Below, one piece after another: positions 13,698 to 25,800 of a stretch of 64,000 nt of DNA (its first letter is position 1; every line of letters begins with the position of its first letter). A model generated the notes under the pieces. The model was given only the letters and a program-made list of their open reading frames with translations. It did no database searches and was not told where the DNA came from. Made by a program: the position numbers and the translations under genes. Origin of the DNA: Setaria digitata (Eukaryota > Nematoda > Chromadorea > Rhabditida > Setariidae); the NCBI GenBank assembly GCA_003640385.1, contig RCAB01000232.1, forward strand, positions 1 through 64,000, read 5' to 3'.

Positions 13698-16600
13698 TTA
13701 AAAATCATTATTTATACGTGTAACGGAAATATCTGGTGATGCATCACCGAGAATATCTTCAGCACCGTACACTTCACCATAAATATCTGGTGAAGCAGAA
13801 ATTATCGAATCAGCGGATGCAGCATTACTGCTATCAGCAACCATTTCAAGCCATTGTAAATTATGCCATCGGAATCGTTCGACATTCATTTTTCGAGCCC
13901 ATTCTTCGCTACGTTCCTAAAAAAAAAATTATCTGTGCAAAATTGGCATAGCGATTAGGTTTAATTAACCACATAAAACTATTGGATTTTGACTGGAATA
14001 AGCGATAATTAAATAATATTGTACATATTTTCCGACAAATTTATTTTTAATTACAGAATTTTCACATTCCATATATAATCCAACTAAAAAACTTAATGAT
14101 ATTAATTATGCAACATCATTCATATAGCATTATTTAATAAATTGTATTACATTACCTTATTCAATTCAATTCTTTCATACTGCAAAATATACATACCAAA
14201 TTACTTAAAATGCAAAAACTTACAGCAATAATAGAAAGTGCACGATCGCATACTGAACGAATAGGTATATTTTTGTCATGCATTAAGTCAATAAGATAAG
14301 CACCAACTTGTGTACTTCCACCCATAACACTTTCACTCAATTCTTCATGTGTTATTATAGCATAAAAAACATATACCACCTGTATAACCATTTCGTCATC
14401 TTCCTGTTTAGCTGAAATCGAGAAAAGAAAAAAAAAAAGAAATTCAAATGATCGGTAGTTTTCAAATGGAAAACGATAATATACTGACAAATGTAAAGTT
14501 TGATTTTCTTCAAAGTTCAATAAGTTACTTTTTTAACTTGCTTACAAACTTAATACACATAAGATTAACCAATCACTACATAGTAGCTGTTCCTTAACTA
14601 ACCACTAGTTATTTCAAAGAAGTAATGCCATACGAAGGTAAGAAAATTAATACCTGTCAACAATTCCACGAACCTATCTGTCAATGGCACTATCAGGCGT
14701 GCTGCTTTCAACTGCCGAGCCATAGTTCCACACAAAATAATTACCTAAAACAGGAGCAGTACGATTAAATTAATAACCAACAATAATTAATGAATTTAAA
14801 CAAAACCTTTATCTCCTTCCACATCTATTTTATCGTGTCTTTTCCCTTATTCCGTTTTTTTTTTCTTGTTTTTAAATTTTGAACAATCTCAATCTAAAAA
14901 TTCATCCAACCTGCAACAAATAGTCCGCATGTGACTGAGCGGTCAATTCTTCTCTTACGTTATCATCAATCCATGCAATTAGAGAAAGTTTTTCGGCCAA
15001 TGATGCCCAATCAACGTCAGTCAATTGATTTGCAATACGCAAACATTCGAGAGCAAATAAATCAAGCTTTTTCTCATCCTTTTTATCAACCGCAATTTCC
15101 AGCAAACGAATAGCCCATTTCTACAAATGATTCCTACGACTTGCAAAAATACTCAATGAAGAAATATTAAAGAAGTAACGTTATTAATTAGTGCATGCCT
15201 ATCTCTCCATATTAATCAGCATATCTCATCAAGATTTGAAGAAAAAAAATTAAACAAACAGTCTTTTTCCTCAACACACTGCTAACAATATTCTTTTCGC
15301 AGACCATTCAATAAACACTTCGAGAGCAACAGAAATGAGATTTACCGAGAACATTGCTTGTGTAGGACCACTATGAATCGCAATATTGCGTACAATTTTC
15401 AATAATAATTGATCTCTTCGATTCAGAGCAGCTTCAAGCAATAAATTAAGTCCCTCCCCATCGGTACCACAAAGTAATTGTGCATTACGTTTCTCCAATG
15501 CTATATTGATCAAAATTGCTTTTACTATTTCTGATTCATTATCTGTTAGCAATATACGCATCAGCTATAATACAGAATGGCTGGTAAGATAAGGCATTTT
15601 TAAGTTTGAAAAATATAAAATTTGAAGATTATACCAAACACGAGCAAATTCACATCAAAAATGATCACGATTCATTTTTCTGTGTAGTAATATTAAGTGC
15701 TCCAGCAAAAATTATTTAATACATTTTAAGATCTCATAACTCCAAAAACAGTTCATTGTAATTTCGATATTTCCAGAATTAGGACAATTTGTTTCACCAA
15801 AATTTCCACCCTAATTAATATTGTCTCGCTAAAATATTTTAATGCTATGAATTACTTGATGCAACTTACACTTTGCAAAGCATCGGTATACGTAATCATT
15901 GCTTTAGCATCATCATTTATGCTCAATTGATAGAGCAATTTCAAAGCACTTTCGTCTCCGGAAAAAGCAATGAAATAATAGGGAGAGAGAGGGACAGAAA
16001 GAGAAAAATAAAAGAAATAGATTTTAAGTTTTTTACTGATTTAATCTCTTACCTAAATAATTATTTGTCCTTTGAATGCAACATATCCATATGTTGTCAA
16101 AATCAAAGTTTTATAAAAAATAGAATTTAAGGCACTCAAAAATAAGAATCATTTGACAAATTAACATATTACCATCAATCAACGGTGCTATATGAGAAAC
16201 AAGCCCAGTGGAAACCATATGATCACGAAGTGAAGTTATAAATGATAAATTGAATAACAATCGAATTGCATTATGTCGCAGATTTCCGTTCTTTATTGGA
16301 AATAAAGAGGATATACTTTCTATCACACGACCGTTTGTCTGCAATTTTTGTTGAAAAATAAACTGAAAAAGAAATCGGGAAAAGGATCGAGAATATGCAA
16401 TAATATCAGCATAATTCAACACATTTAGATTATTATGATATCGCAAAGTATAAATATTCCAAAAATATATAATTTAGGTTTATGAATATATAAATACATA
16501 CCATAGCTTCTCTATTTTCAATATAAATGCTCAATTTTAGCAAAAAATTAATGGCACATAACAGCAACGACAAAACAGCATTACGATCCTCTATACATTT

Positions 16601-18938
16601 TGAGAGCAATGAAACCATTCGTCGATTTACCATTTTCATTTCAACTTTAATATCTTCGGCCAGATTTAGCAATAAATTCAAACAAACTATAAAAAAAATT
16701 TAAAAGAAATTTATGTTTAACAAAGTTAACAATTTGCTCCTCCTCAATAATTTCTGCAACTGTTTTTTGAACATATACACAAAAAGAAAAAAAAAAGCTT
16801 AAAAATTACTAGCAAGCAGTTGCTGTTGTTTGCAAATTGCGAGATTAAGACGACGTGTAGTACACTCGTTATTATGATATGTCTCGGCTTTCCATGCTTC
16901 CCAACGTTTTAATCCATAATCAACTATTTGCATTGTTAAAGAACCAATCTATAACTGGAGACCACTGCACAATAAAAGTATGCTTATTTACAAAGATCTA
17001 GGTTCATTTGAAATGACCTTCCAAATAAAGAAAAACTCTTCCGAAGCATCTTCAAAATTCTCATTTGTAAATGCATTAATTTTTTTTTTATATCATCAGT
17101 AATGCAACTTTAAACGAGAATTTTTGAAAGAATTGAAAAAACTTAATTTAAAAATTTTTGATAATTAATTTCATTTAAAAGCATTTATAAAATTAAACAA
17201 AATCTCCCTGAAAATTAAATCATTCAGTGATTTTTTTTTTTTTTTTTTTGATAAGCAAAACGGAATTAATAAAAGCAAACTTTATGATGAGCAAGAAAAG
17301 GATGAAAATTAGTATAAAGAGATAAATTATAAAATATTGTAACGATATTAGTAGCAAGTTCAAAACTTTTCTTCCAATCATCTCGCAGTACACGTACAAG
17401 TGCACCCATCAATACCTCTGAAATAGTGTAAACTAAAAAGTGGAACACTTAAAAGTAAGGAAAGAAATACGTAAATAAAACAATATAAGAATTTACAAAA
17501 GCGATACCATTCTCAATAAGTTTTTGCAAGTTCCTATGAATCTTGCTGAGCTGAAGAAAGAAAGCTGTTGCTTCTGTCTTTTCTGGAACCTCGTCATAAA
17601 GCATTTCAATATATTCCTGAAAATACTTTTTTTTTGGAAAATGATTCATTATCAGTGGATGTATGTATATGAAAGGATATAATATATGTGGAAGGAAAAG
17701 TGAGGAGGTAAACATTTCTAGAAGAACTTCAGGGTTCATTTTGGAAATCAGAATCAAGTAACTGTGCAGAAAATGCTTCTGTCTTTTCTGAAAATGACTG
17801 AAAGGAAATCGGATTTAAAAAGTTTGCTGCAACAATTCGCTATGCAAAAAAAAAGTAATGGTAAGGCATAATATAAGCATGCTTTTAAGCCATTACATTT
17901 CTTATAACTAGGCAATGACCGGCTCTACTACCTTCATAATAAACTTCATCTAATTTTAAGTAATTGATGTCCTTTTAGTAATTGATGCTTTCCTAGATCT
18001 ATAAATGGATTTCCAAATTCAGTTTTTTTTTCTTACCCAAATTTTACCGTTATAATATTACTAAGAATGAGGAAAAAGTATTTTAAGCAGACACGGAGGA
18101 AAATTACCTCTATATTATTCATACTTGCTCGTGATGTCGCGGTGTCATCTAGATTTTCTGTTGGTAACAAACTTGCATCATCTAAATCATAGTTAACAGT
18201 TTAGTTAACCTTCTTGAACTGCATTATATTATCAATCATAAACAGTTACAAATCAAACTTCAGAAAAAATTTTAAAAATCAACCTTTACCACTTCTACTA
18301 TGCCGTTTTTGCAAGTAATGCAATATTTGTTCCAATTCCAAAATCCGAGATTCTGGTATTACTGGACACACTTTAATGATATGTCGTGCAAGAGCCGATA
18401 CATCAACTCGTTCGTTTAGTTCTTTCAATTGTATGCTATAAAGAAGAAATACGCAGTATTTTACACTGCCATTCAGAATGGAGCATCAATAAGATGAATC
18501 AAAAAAATTGAAGGGTGAAATTAAAGAAAAAAACACAACAAAAATCGCAATAAATAATTAATAAAAACCACATTAACGAACATTTTTTTATAGTGCTTTG
18601 ATGATGAAGCAAGCGTTAAACCTTCCAAATTATCTAACGGTACTTCCAATTCATATTTAATGATAACTGCAGCATTAGAATTATGTGCATCAAATTTAAT
18701 ATTTTTAACTTGCCTAAAAACAAACTATTTTTTAGATTCAGAATTAAAAAAAAATTAATTCTTTTTTAAACTTTTCTCGACAATAACCTTAACAATCAAC
18801 CTCTTTCTGCGCAGTTCACCAACAGCATTGCAAAATTTTGGCTTATTAAGCAGCAACTGCTTACACTAAAATAAACTGCAATATAAAAATAACTAACTTT
18901 TTTAAGCAGTAACTATTATTCCGACCAACCTGCTCCAT
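13698..18938 (-). CDS. kap-1: Kinesin-II associated protein KAP3 (KAP-1), armadillo-repeat subunit
   Basis: Non-motor subunit of heterotrimeric kinesin-II, which drives anterograde intraflagellar transport in cilia. Sixteen exons: 18930-18938, 18801-18865, 18582-18713, 18284-18435, 18108-18181, 17508-17616, 17281-17417, 16810-16948, 16502-16686, 16173-16338, 15870-15955, 15346-15564, 14911-15120, 14654-14744, 14224-14411, 13698-13916. All phases agree, giving about 726 residues against ~790 in human KAP3. Recognised blocks: RRKRQVKNIKFDA near the N terminus, ELNERVDVSALARHIIKVCP, EYIEMLYDEVPEKTEATAFF, GALVRVLRDDWKKSFELATN, CLNLLLNLAED and LLFNLSF (armadillo helices), AYLIDLMHDKNIPIRSVCD, and ERFRWHNLQWLEMV near the C terminus. 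The C-terminal tail after that block is shorter and unlike the human one. The first two exons are the weak part: exon 1 would encode only Met-Glu-Gln. Confidence 0.93.
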
Positions 18939-19332
18939 AGTTCCAATAAAAAAAAGAAAATTTCGATCACTCCATAATATCTGAAGAATAAAATGGATCA
19001 ATACAGAATTCCAGTAGTTGCACATTTCGTTGCCAAGCAACTGCTAATTTAGCTTTGGAAAATTGCACGATCTCTACTTATTTTGAAATTTCATAGACAA
19101 AACTTAATGCTTCAAAAAAGCTCCAACTCAAGGGCGAAATAAATTTCTTACTATTAAAATAATTTCTTTGCTGATATTCCTGCGATATTTTTATTTATGA
19201 GTAAACTAAGAATCTTTAAGACAAAAAAAAAAGAAAGGAATACAAAAGGTCAATTTGAGCAGAATTTACTGAAATTTCAGACTTGGATTTATCCATATGT
19301 ATTCTAAATATCAGGAATCGGAATTGATTGAA
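18939..19332. other. Divergent spacer between kap-1 and the IQ-like gene
   Basis: A 394-bp gap between two divergent start codons, a possible shared promoter. No TATA box or known factor site could be supported. An AG at about 19311 (ATATCAG) could be a trans-splice acceptor for the + strand gene. Confidence 0.4.
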
Positions 19333-21193
19333 ATGAAAAACTCAGCTGATGAGAAGATTCAATCGGACACAAAATTCGAAAATATTTCAACGATTTCGAA
19401 CAAGTTTGTAAAATTCGTTCTTTTAAAATAAATCTTTTAAATTTAAGGATATTAAGGAACTACCCATTTAAATTAAAATTTTTCAATAACTAAAAATAGA
19501 AAAATCAGAAATTAAACTAATGGGAAAACATTGCCCAAATCAAATAATACTCCTTTTGAATTGTTTCTTGATTTAATCCACTTTTTTCCTAAGCTTTCCG
19601 AATGATTCGAAGAAAAAAACTATTTAATTTCATACATTTTAGTAAATTTAAAAAGAAACACGAAGAACTGTTGAAATCAAGCGAAGAAATATTATATAAA
19701 TTAGAGAAGGTTCGACAAACGAAAGCCTATGAAATGATGAAATATGAAAAGATTGCAAGAATGAATGCCTCAAGTGTTGCCGCTTATCTACGACAACAGC
19801 GCATGAAACCAAATGATATATCAACATTATCACAAAAAGATATGATCACTCAAAAACGTTGTGATGAAATAAGAAATCATGCCGCTACAATCATTCAACG
19901 ATTTGTTAGAAATCTTTTATTTTTATTTTAAATTTACTCTTTTTTTTCTTACTAATAGAATCAAATTGAATTAGAAAACTTAAATTTGAAGCACAAACAT
20001 TACTAAATTAGTTGGATATTTAATTTCGATTTAAATCGAAAAACTGTTTATTTTTCGAATTGAAACCAATTCGGAATTGTTTCCAGTTCCATCGCATCAT
20101 ACGTCAGAAACAAATCGATCGATTACTTTGCACCTGGAAATGGATACCAATTAAAAAACGAATAAAATACATTGAAGCTATCGCAGTACGAATGTCAGAC
20201 GGTGTTGTACCTCGTCGGATTGATCATTTGACGACCAGAGATAAGGTTAACTTTTGTACGAAATAATTAAGGAAAATGAATTTGAAAAGTTTAGTAAAAC
20301 AATGTAACAATGTATTTATCCAAAAAACTTACGCTGAACAAGACTGGAGTGAAAAGCTCGCTAACGAGGATTACAATTTTCCATTAGCTATAAATTAGAA
20401 AAATTACTTTTTTTTAAGGAAATAATCAGGGAAAAAGAACTAATCTCGGAATTTATCCATGAATTGGACGGAATGAACAAAACTACAGTAATTGAAAAGA
20501 GAAGCTAAATTGAAAAAAATACAGGAAATGATACTCTTTCTTGTTCATATTAATAATAATAACTACACTAATGGACAATTACTTTGTTACAGCTTGAAGA
20601 ACATAGGAGAACAATGTATACAAACGTTTGCAATTACATTCGACGTGAGCAGCTAATCCATGGTATTAAGCGTGATCTGAAATTACTTAATGGTAAGTAC
20701 AACAGTGAAGAATTTCCTGTCACAACAAAAATCATTCCCCTTACGCGAAAAATACTGCACGAAATCTGAAATTATTTAATGGTAGGGAAAAAAAAGATGA
20801 CAGATTTCTCACGCTAATAAAAATATGCCTTACGTGGGAGCATTACAGTAGATGGGAAATGTCAAGAAATTCTTATTTGTCACAGTGATATGAAGATTAT
20901 CTCAGTAATTTATCCTGACATTGTCTTGATAATTCAAAGCCTAAGTTTAAGTTTATTTTCGAGAGGTACAGCTTACTGACCTTCATAAACTTAAACAAAC
21001 CCATCAACTAACACTTCATCTCGAATTTCATCACAGTAACTTTAACCACTACATCCAACCAAAACCCTATAATCTTAATAAAACACTCCCGAAAATCTTC
21101 AAGATATTTCAACTTCACTTTTACAGGCATAAAAAACATTGATGATTTGATGAGAACTAATTCGAATAATTTTTCCAGCCAGAAAATATGAAG
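19333..21193 (+). CDS. Unrecognised 218-aa basic coiled-coil protein with IQ-like motif
   Basis: I do not recognise this protein. Five exons join in phase: 19333-19403, 19643-19904, 20087-20245, 20593-20692, 21129-21193, giving 218 residues. Introns have GT/AG borders (donors GTTTGT, GTTAGA, GTTAAC, GTAAGT). Seen: an N-terminal charged, probably helical part (KFKKKHEELLKSSEEILYKL), then HAATIIQRFFHRIIRQKQ, which resembles a calmodulin-binding IQ motif but with His/Arg shifted by one from the consensus, then a basic helical part (WKWIPIKKRIKYIEAIAVRM) and EEHRRTMYTNVCNYIRREQL. The protein is strongly basic, with no signal peptide or membrane segment. Its start is 394 bp from the divergent kap-1 start, so a ciliary or centrosomal role is a guess from position only. 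Exon 1 is the least certain, chosen because it is the only nearby ATG exon found that ends in the required phase. Confidence 0.5.
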
Positions 21194-21942
21194 GACTGTC
21201 ATAAACCTTCTCCAGTACTAACTCCTGTTGCATTTTTTGTCAGGAAAGTAATAATGAAAAATCGAATAAAACGGTTTTCTGTTCCTATGCGTTTTACTGT
21301 TAATCAAAACACGCCAGCGATGATTATTAGCTGTAAATTTATCAGTAATAATAAAATAATAATCGTGACAATAATATTAATAATAAAAATGAAAATATAA
21401 TCTTCCACACAAATAAAAGATTTTTTCGTTGAGAAAATACAAATTCAGTGATCAAAACCATAATCAAGTAGAATGAAAATGATAAGAAAATGAATGAAAC
21501 CAATTAATAGGAAAATGAACAAATGTTTGCTTCCATGATGCAGCTTTCTCTTAAACTGTCATATTTACCTGTGTGCTTTATTATATTCCGCATAAATCCC
21601 ACGCTCATTCATTAATATTCTTTGATTCATTACAACAAATCACTACTTTTTCAGTCAAATTATCACATCTATTGCACCAATTGATTTTTTAAACATGCAT
21701 ACAGTTGATAATCTAACGCTTATTCATTTTCAAAAAAAACCACAAAAATGTTATTTCAATACAACACTTCATTTTTTTAATATCCGAAAGAGATCTATCA
21801 TGAAAATTGCATCTAGAAAGGAATATACTCACATACATATACAAAAGATGCAGATCTGTGGGCCTTATACAACGAAAAAGGATGGAGACCAATGATATAA
21901 GCAGAGAGGAAAAAAAGCTAATGGGATGTGATGACAGTTTAT
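21194..21942. other. Intergenic region after the IQ-like gene
   Basis: No gene recognised. Two AATAAA-type hexamers near 21350 and 21410 could end the + strand transcript. Short open frames here match nothing known. Confidence 0.5.
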
Positions 21943-22602
21943 TTATTCAAATGAATAATCATTGAATAAGAGAGCTAAAATACAAACATTTAAGGATTTA
22001 CAAATATTTTTTATGAAAAAAAAAAACTTAGAAGTAAACTGAAAAAAAGGAAAGAACGGATAACAAGAAGACATATATATATACATATATCTATCTATAT
22101 ATATATATATATATATATATAGCCACTTATACAGAACTACTACAACTAACACTACCACTATTTTTGCAGCCGTTAAAATAAGAAAAACAACAACGATGAT
22201 AAACGGAGTGAAATTTTGTTGATATTTCAGGAAACAGCGAACTGTTAAGAAGGAGAACGGTATTCCAACTTTAGGATTAAAATCTAGCCAGAATAAGGCT
22301 AAAATATTTGCATCGTCATCATTGTTACACCTAAAGAAAGAAAAAAATACAATAACGTTCGTTCTCTTGAATTTGCACAATAATTAAATACAACGCTAAT
22401 TCTCGGATATTACAGGTGGAAAAAATTTTCAGAAAACTTGGTCATTGTTCCACTTTCGTAAAACTTTTGACCGAAAATTTTGTAAACCGATGATCCATTA
22501 ACTTGAATTACCTGTTTTTCTGGACTGCATAAACAGTGGAGAAGGGTATTTCCGCACACAAAACAGAATTAATATGACACGCGCGAATAGGAAAAAATAC
22601 CA
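21943..22602 (-). CDS. Possible small membrane protein, downstream of eIF4B (tentative)
   Basis: Tentative. Two minus-strand exons, 22512-22602 and 22330 down to a stop at 21943, join in phase through a GTAATT donor and a TTTCTTTAG acceptor. The joined frame has no known start: an upstream exon ending in phase 1 would be needed. The protein has a Cys-containing segment (ACHINSVLCAEIPFST), an acidic turn (CNNDDDANI), a strongly hydrophobic segment (FTPFIIVVVFLILTAAKIVV) fit for a membrane helix, then runs through a TA microsatellite as Tyr-Ile repeats, which argues that the true C terminus may lie earlier or that the frame is chance. It begins 225 bp after the eIF4B stop on the same strand, so it could be a downstream operon gene. 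No family recognised. Confidence 0.3.
22072..22121. repeat. TA microsatellite
   Basis: About 50 bases of nearly pure AT/TA dinucleotides with two CTAT interruptions, read directly from the sequence. Confidence 0.95.
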
Positions 22603-22826
22603 CTTAGTTTAGATAACTACTAACCACTCACTCCATTCTCTACTTCTGGATCTCAGCACATTTCCCAAGTTTTGATATCTCTCCACAACAAAACAAGAAT
22701 CTTTCGTAACTTTGATTTTCTAACATTCCTTTAAGCAAGTTTCCCCTTTTTTTTTTCCAGCTGCCGTTCGAACTAGAAGGTAAACTGAATTTAATATTTT
22801 CAAACTGAGAGCGTCATCCTGACATT

Positions 22827-25800
22827 TTATTCGTCGGCATCCAGAAGTGGTGCATACTTATTTTCGGAAGAAAATGTAAAAGGCTTCGGTTCAATATATT
22901 TTGGCATTTCCCTCGCTGCAACTGCCTGCAAAAACCATTTTCTTGATAAAACTATTAGATCGCGTTACTTTCCACAAAGAACAACTTTGAAAAAAAACCA
23001 TAATATTACGTAATAAATCATCTAAAATTACTCGTTTCCTCAAATATTAAATGTTTAGTATTTCAACTGCTTCTGGTTCAAAGAAAAAAAAGGAAGATGC
23101 AATAACCCTGTTTAAAAAAGTGAAAAAAATTTGCAACTATAGAAAGTGTGAGTGTGTGTACCTATGGATTCAACAAATCCCGTTCACTCCAGAATTTTTT
23201 GCTGATATATACAAATCTGGAGGAGACCTGTTTTTTCTTCTCTCTTTTAGAATATTGTTGATCGGAGTGCTGTTCCCAAGGCTGCTTGGCTATCGTTGCC
23301 AGTGTGGTTGATGTCACCGTGAATTCATGCTCTTCCTCTTTCGATATTGGCTGTTCTGATTCCGGTCCGTTTTCAAGTTGTTTTGGCCCGTTAGGTATTT
23401 TAGGTCCTGTATTACTACTTCCAATTTTATCTCTAGTTGCTACGAAATGCTTCTCCCTGCTCGATACTAAACCTGCAGCAACTGGACCACCGCGCCGTGA
23501 TCCACTTTTCCCTCGGCGCACTAAAACAACATCATATAGCGAAAACAGGGATAGGCTACATATGAAAATCACAATTCTCCTTTGTGATAACCGGCCCCTA
23601 GTTCTCTCTGCACAACTAAACTATGCACCTATGTTTTTGAGAACTTCTGTGAACTGACACTTTTACACAACTTATTACAGCAAGAGTCAGTTATATACTA
23701 CAAGAACTTAACCTGGAACAGTCTGTATTTTGTTAGTTGTGTACTGACTACGGATAGAATCACGAGAGCGAGTAAATGTTCGACTGTAACTGTTCCGTGT
23801 TCGAAACAGTGCAGCAGGTGGAAGCGTTTTCGATACTTCAGGATACTAAAAAAGAGGGATAAATTTCATTAAGACTCGTCAAACAATACCCCTATAACTT
23901 GAAGTGATAAATTTGTACTATTGTTGTATTTTTTCATGTAACATCTTTGATATTTCCGACATTAGCAAGAGTACGAATGTAAAATTCAAGTAGCGCAAAC
24001 TCAAAAGGAAAAGTGAAGCAACTTACGCTTGAAAAAGATTGACGACGAGTTGCTGATAGAGGTAGCTCTGGAGGTGGAGGAGACGGCTTCGCAAGTGATG
24101 TTGCTGTCATGGCAAGAGCTTGTGGATTTGTTTCTTCCAATAACTGCTCTTCATTAGGAACTGATTGTGAGATAACCGAAGTTGTCCTAATTTTTTCATC
24201 ATTTCTTACTGATTCACAACTTGATTTCGCGACAATCTCCTCGATTGATGGTGGAGAGTTTTCATGATTATCATGTGAAGGGGTTTCTAACGCGCCACAA
24301 ATCTGTGCATGGACTAACAAGGGAGATGCTGGAACGGAAACAGCACGTTCACTACTCTGAAAAAAAAATTTAAAGGAAAAAAAAAAAAAAAAAAGGCAAG
24401 AATTTTTCCTTCTCACAATAAAACAGATCAAAAAGTATGTAATTAAATATACAATTCGCATGCTACTAACCTTCCTCGACCGTTGTTCGGCTGCTTTAAA
24501 AGCCTCGTTTTCCAATCTTAACCGCTCCTCTACCTCAAATGGAATTCAATCAAGTAAAAAATAATATATGCGAAATTATATCCCAAACTTAATTCCTAAA
24601 GCTCAAAAATTACTTACTTGTTTTTCTTTTTCATAAGTATCAACGGGCTTCGCAAGACCAAAAATACTGGTTGGCCTAGCAGGCATATCTTCTTCATTAC
24701 TACTCAGCGGTTTAGTGCGAGGTTGCAACTGCAATTTTCGTCTTTCATGTTTTTCAGTAGCATCTGTCGCGTTACTTCGTATGCTCTCTGTTCGAGAACG
24801 TGCAGGACCTCTGAAACGACTACATCTAATAAGTACACTTGTTTTTTGTCCTCATCATTCCATTAGTCAGCTGCCTAAACTACACCTTTATATTGCAGAT
24901 ATCGATAAGCTTGCAGAAGAAGTCGCATACTGTAAATAAAACAAATCTACCTCCTATCGGCATCGTGCTCCAACTCCACACCATGGTGAACAAAATGATT
25001 CTCATTAAGTGGTAACGGCCTAGGAGTCACTCCATATGAATCACAGCTACGATTCTAAAATTTCAAGACGTGAATTTTAAAATTTGAGTATATGGAGAAA
25101 AACTATGTAAAAAATGAAAAAACGAACCGCAAAACGAGGAGAAAACTGATTACTCCCCGGTTTTGGATGGCGGAATAAACGACTGTCGTAGTCGTACCTT
25201 CGATTATCTAAAAAATAAAAACGTTTTGTCGAAAAAAAAAAAAAAACATCTGAAACTACTTGGAACTTTGGAAAATAATTTCAAGAAAACTAAGCTGCTT
25301 TACCTTCTTGAAATGCTTTAATTTAATCATGGAAAAAAATAAACCTCGACCGCGATATGAGGAGCAGTGTTGGAGATTAGTAGTACGACCTTCTGAACCA
25401 TAACTATGATATGGCAATGGTGGAGGTCCTCGGCGAGGATGAGGCAGCGTACTGTAGCCTCCCTCATGTTGAGAGCCACCACTATTCCTATAGTGTCCAT
25501 AACCATTATTCGGTCCAACATTACTACTGGCAAAAGATGGTCGAGGTTGATGATTTTGAAGTGATATCCTACTACTAGCGAGGAGTGGAGGTCGAGTTTG
25601 ATGATCTTGAAGTGATATCCTCAACGAACGGCCTTGTAATTCCTGGAATTGGCAGAATCGCCTGATATTTTGAGAGTTCTGCATAAAAAAAGGAAAAAAT
25701 CCACGTATAAGATTTAGGATAAAAAAAAATGAAGTAAAAATTTACCGTGCCATTCAAATTTAGAGCGTTCACAAGTGATTCTTGGGATGCTAAAGAAACA

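Noticed and set aside
23286..23657. A 123-aa + strand open frame over eIF4B exon 11
   Set aside because: Antisense to a well-supported exon, with no homology or splice context of its own.
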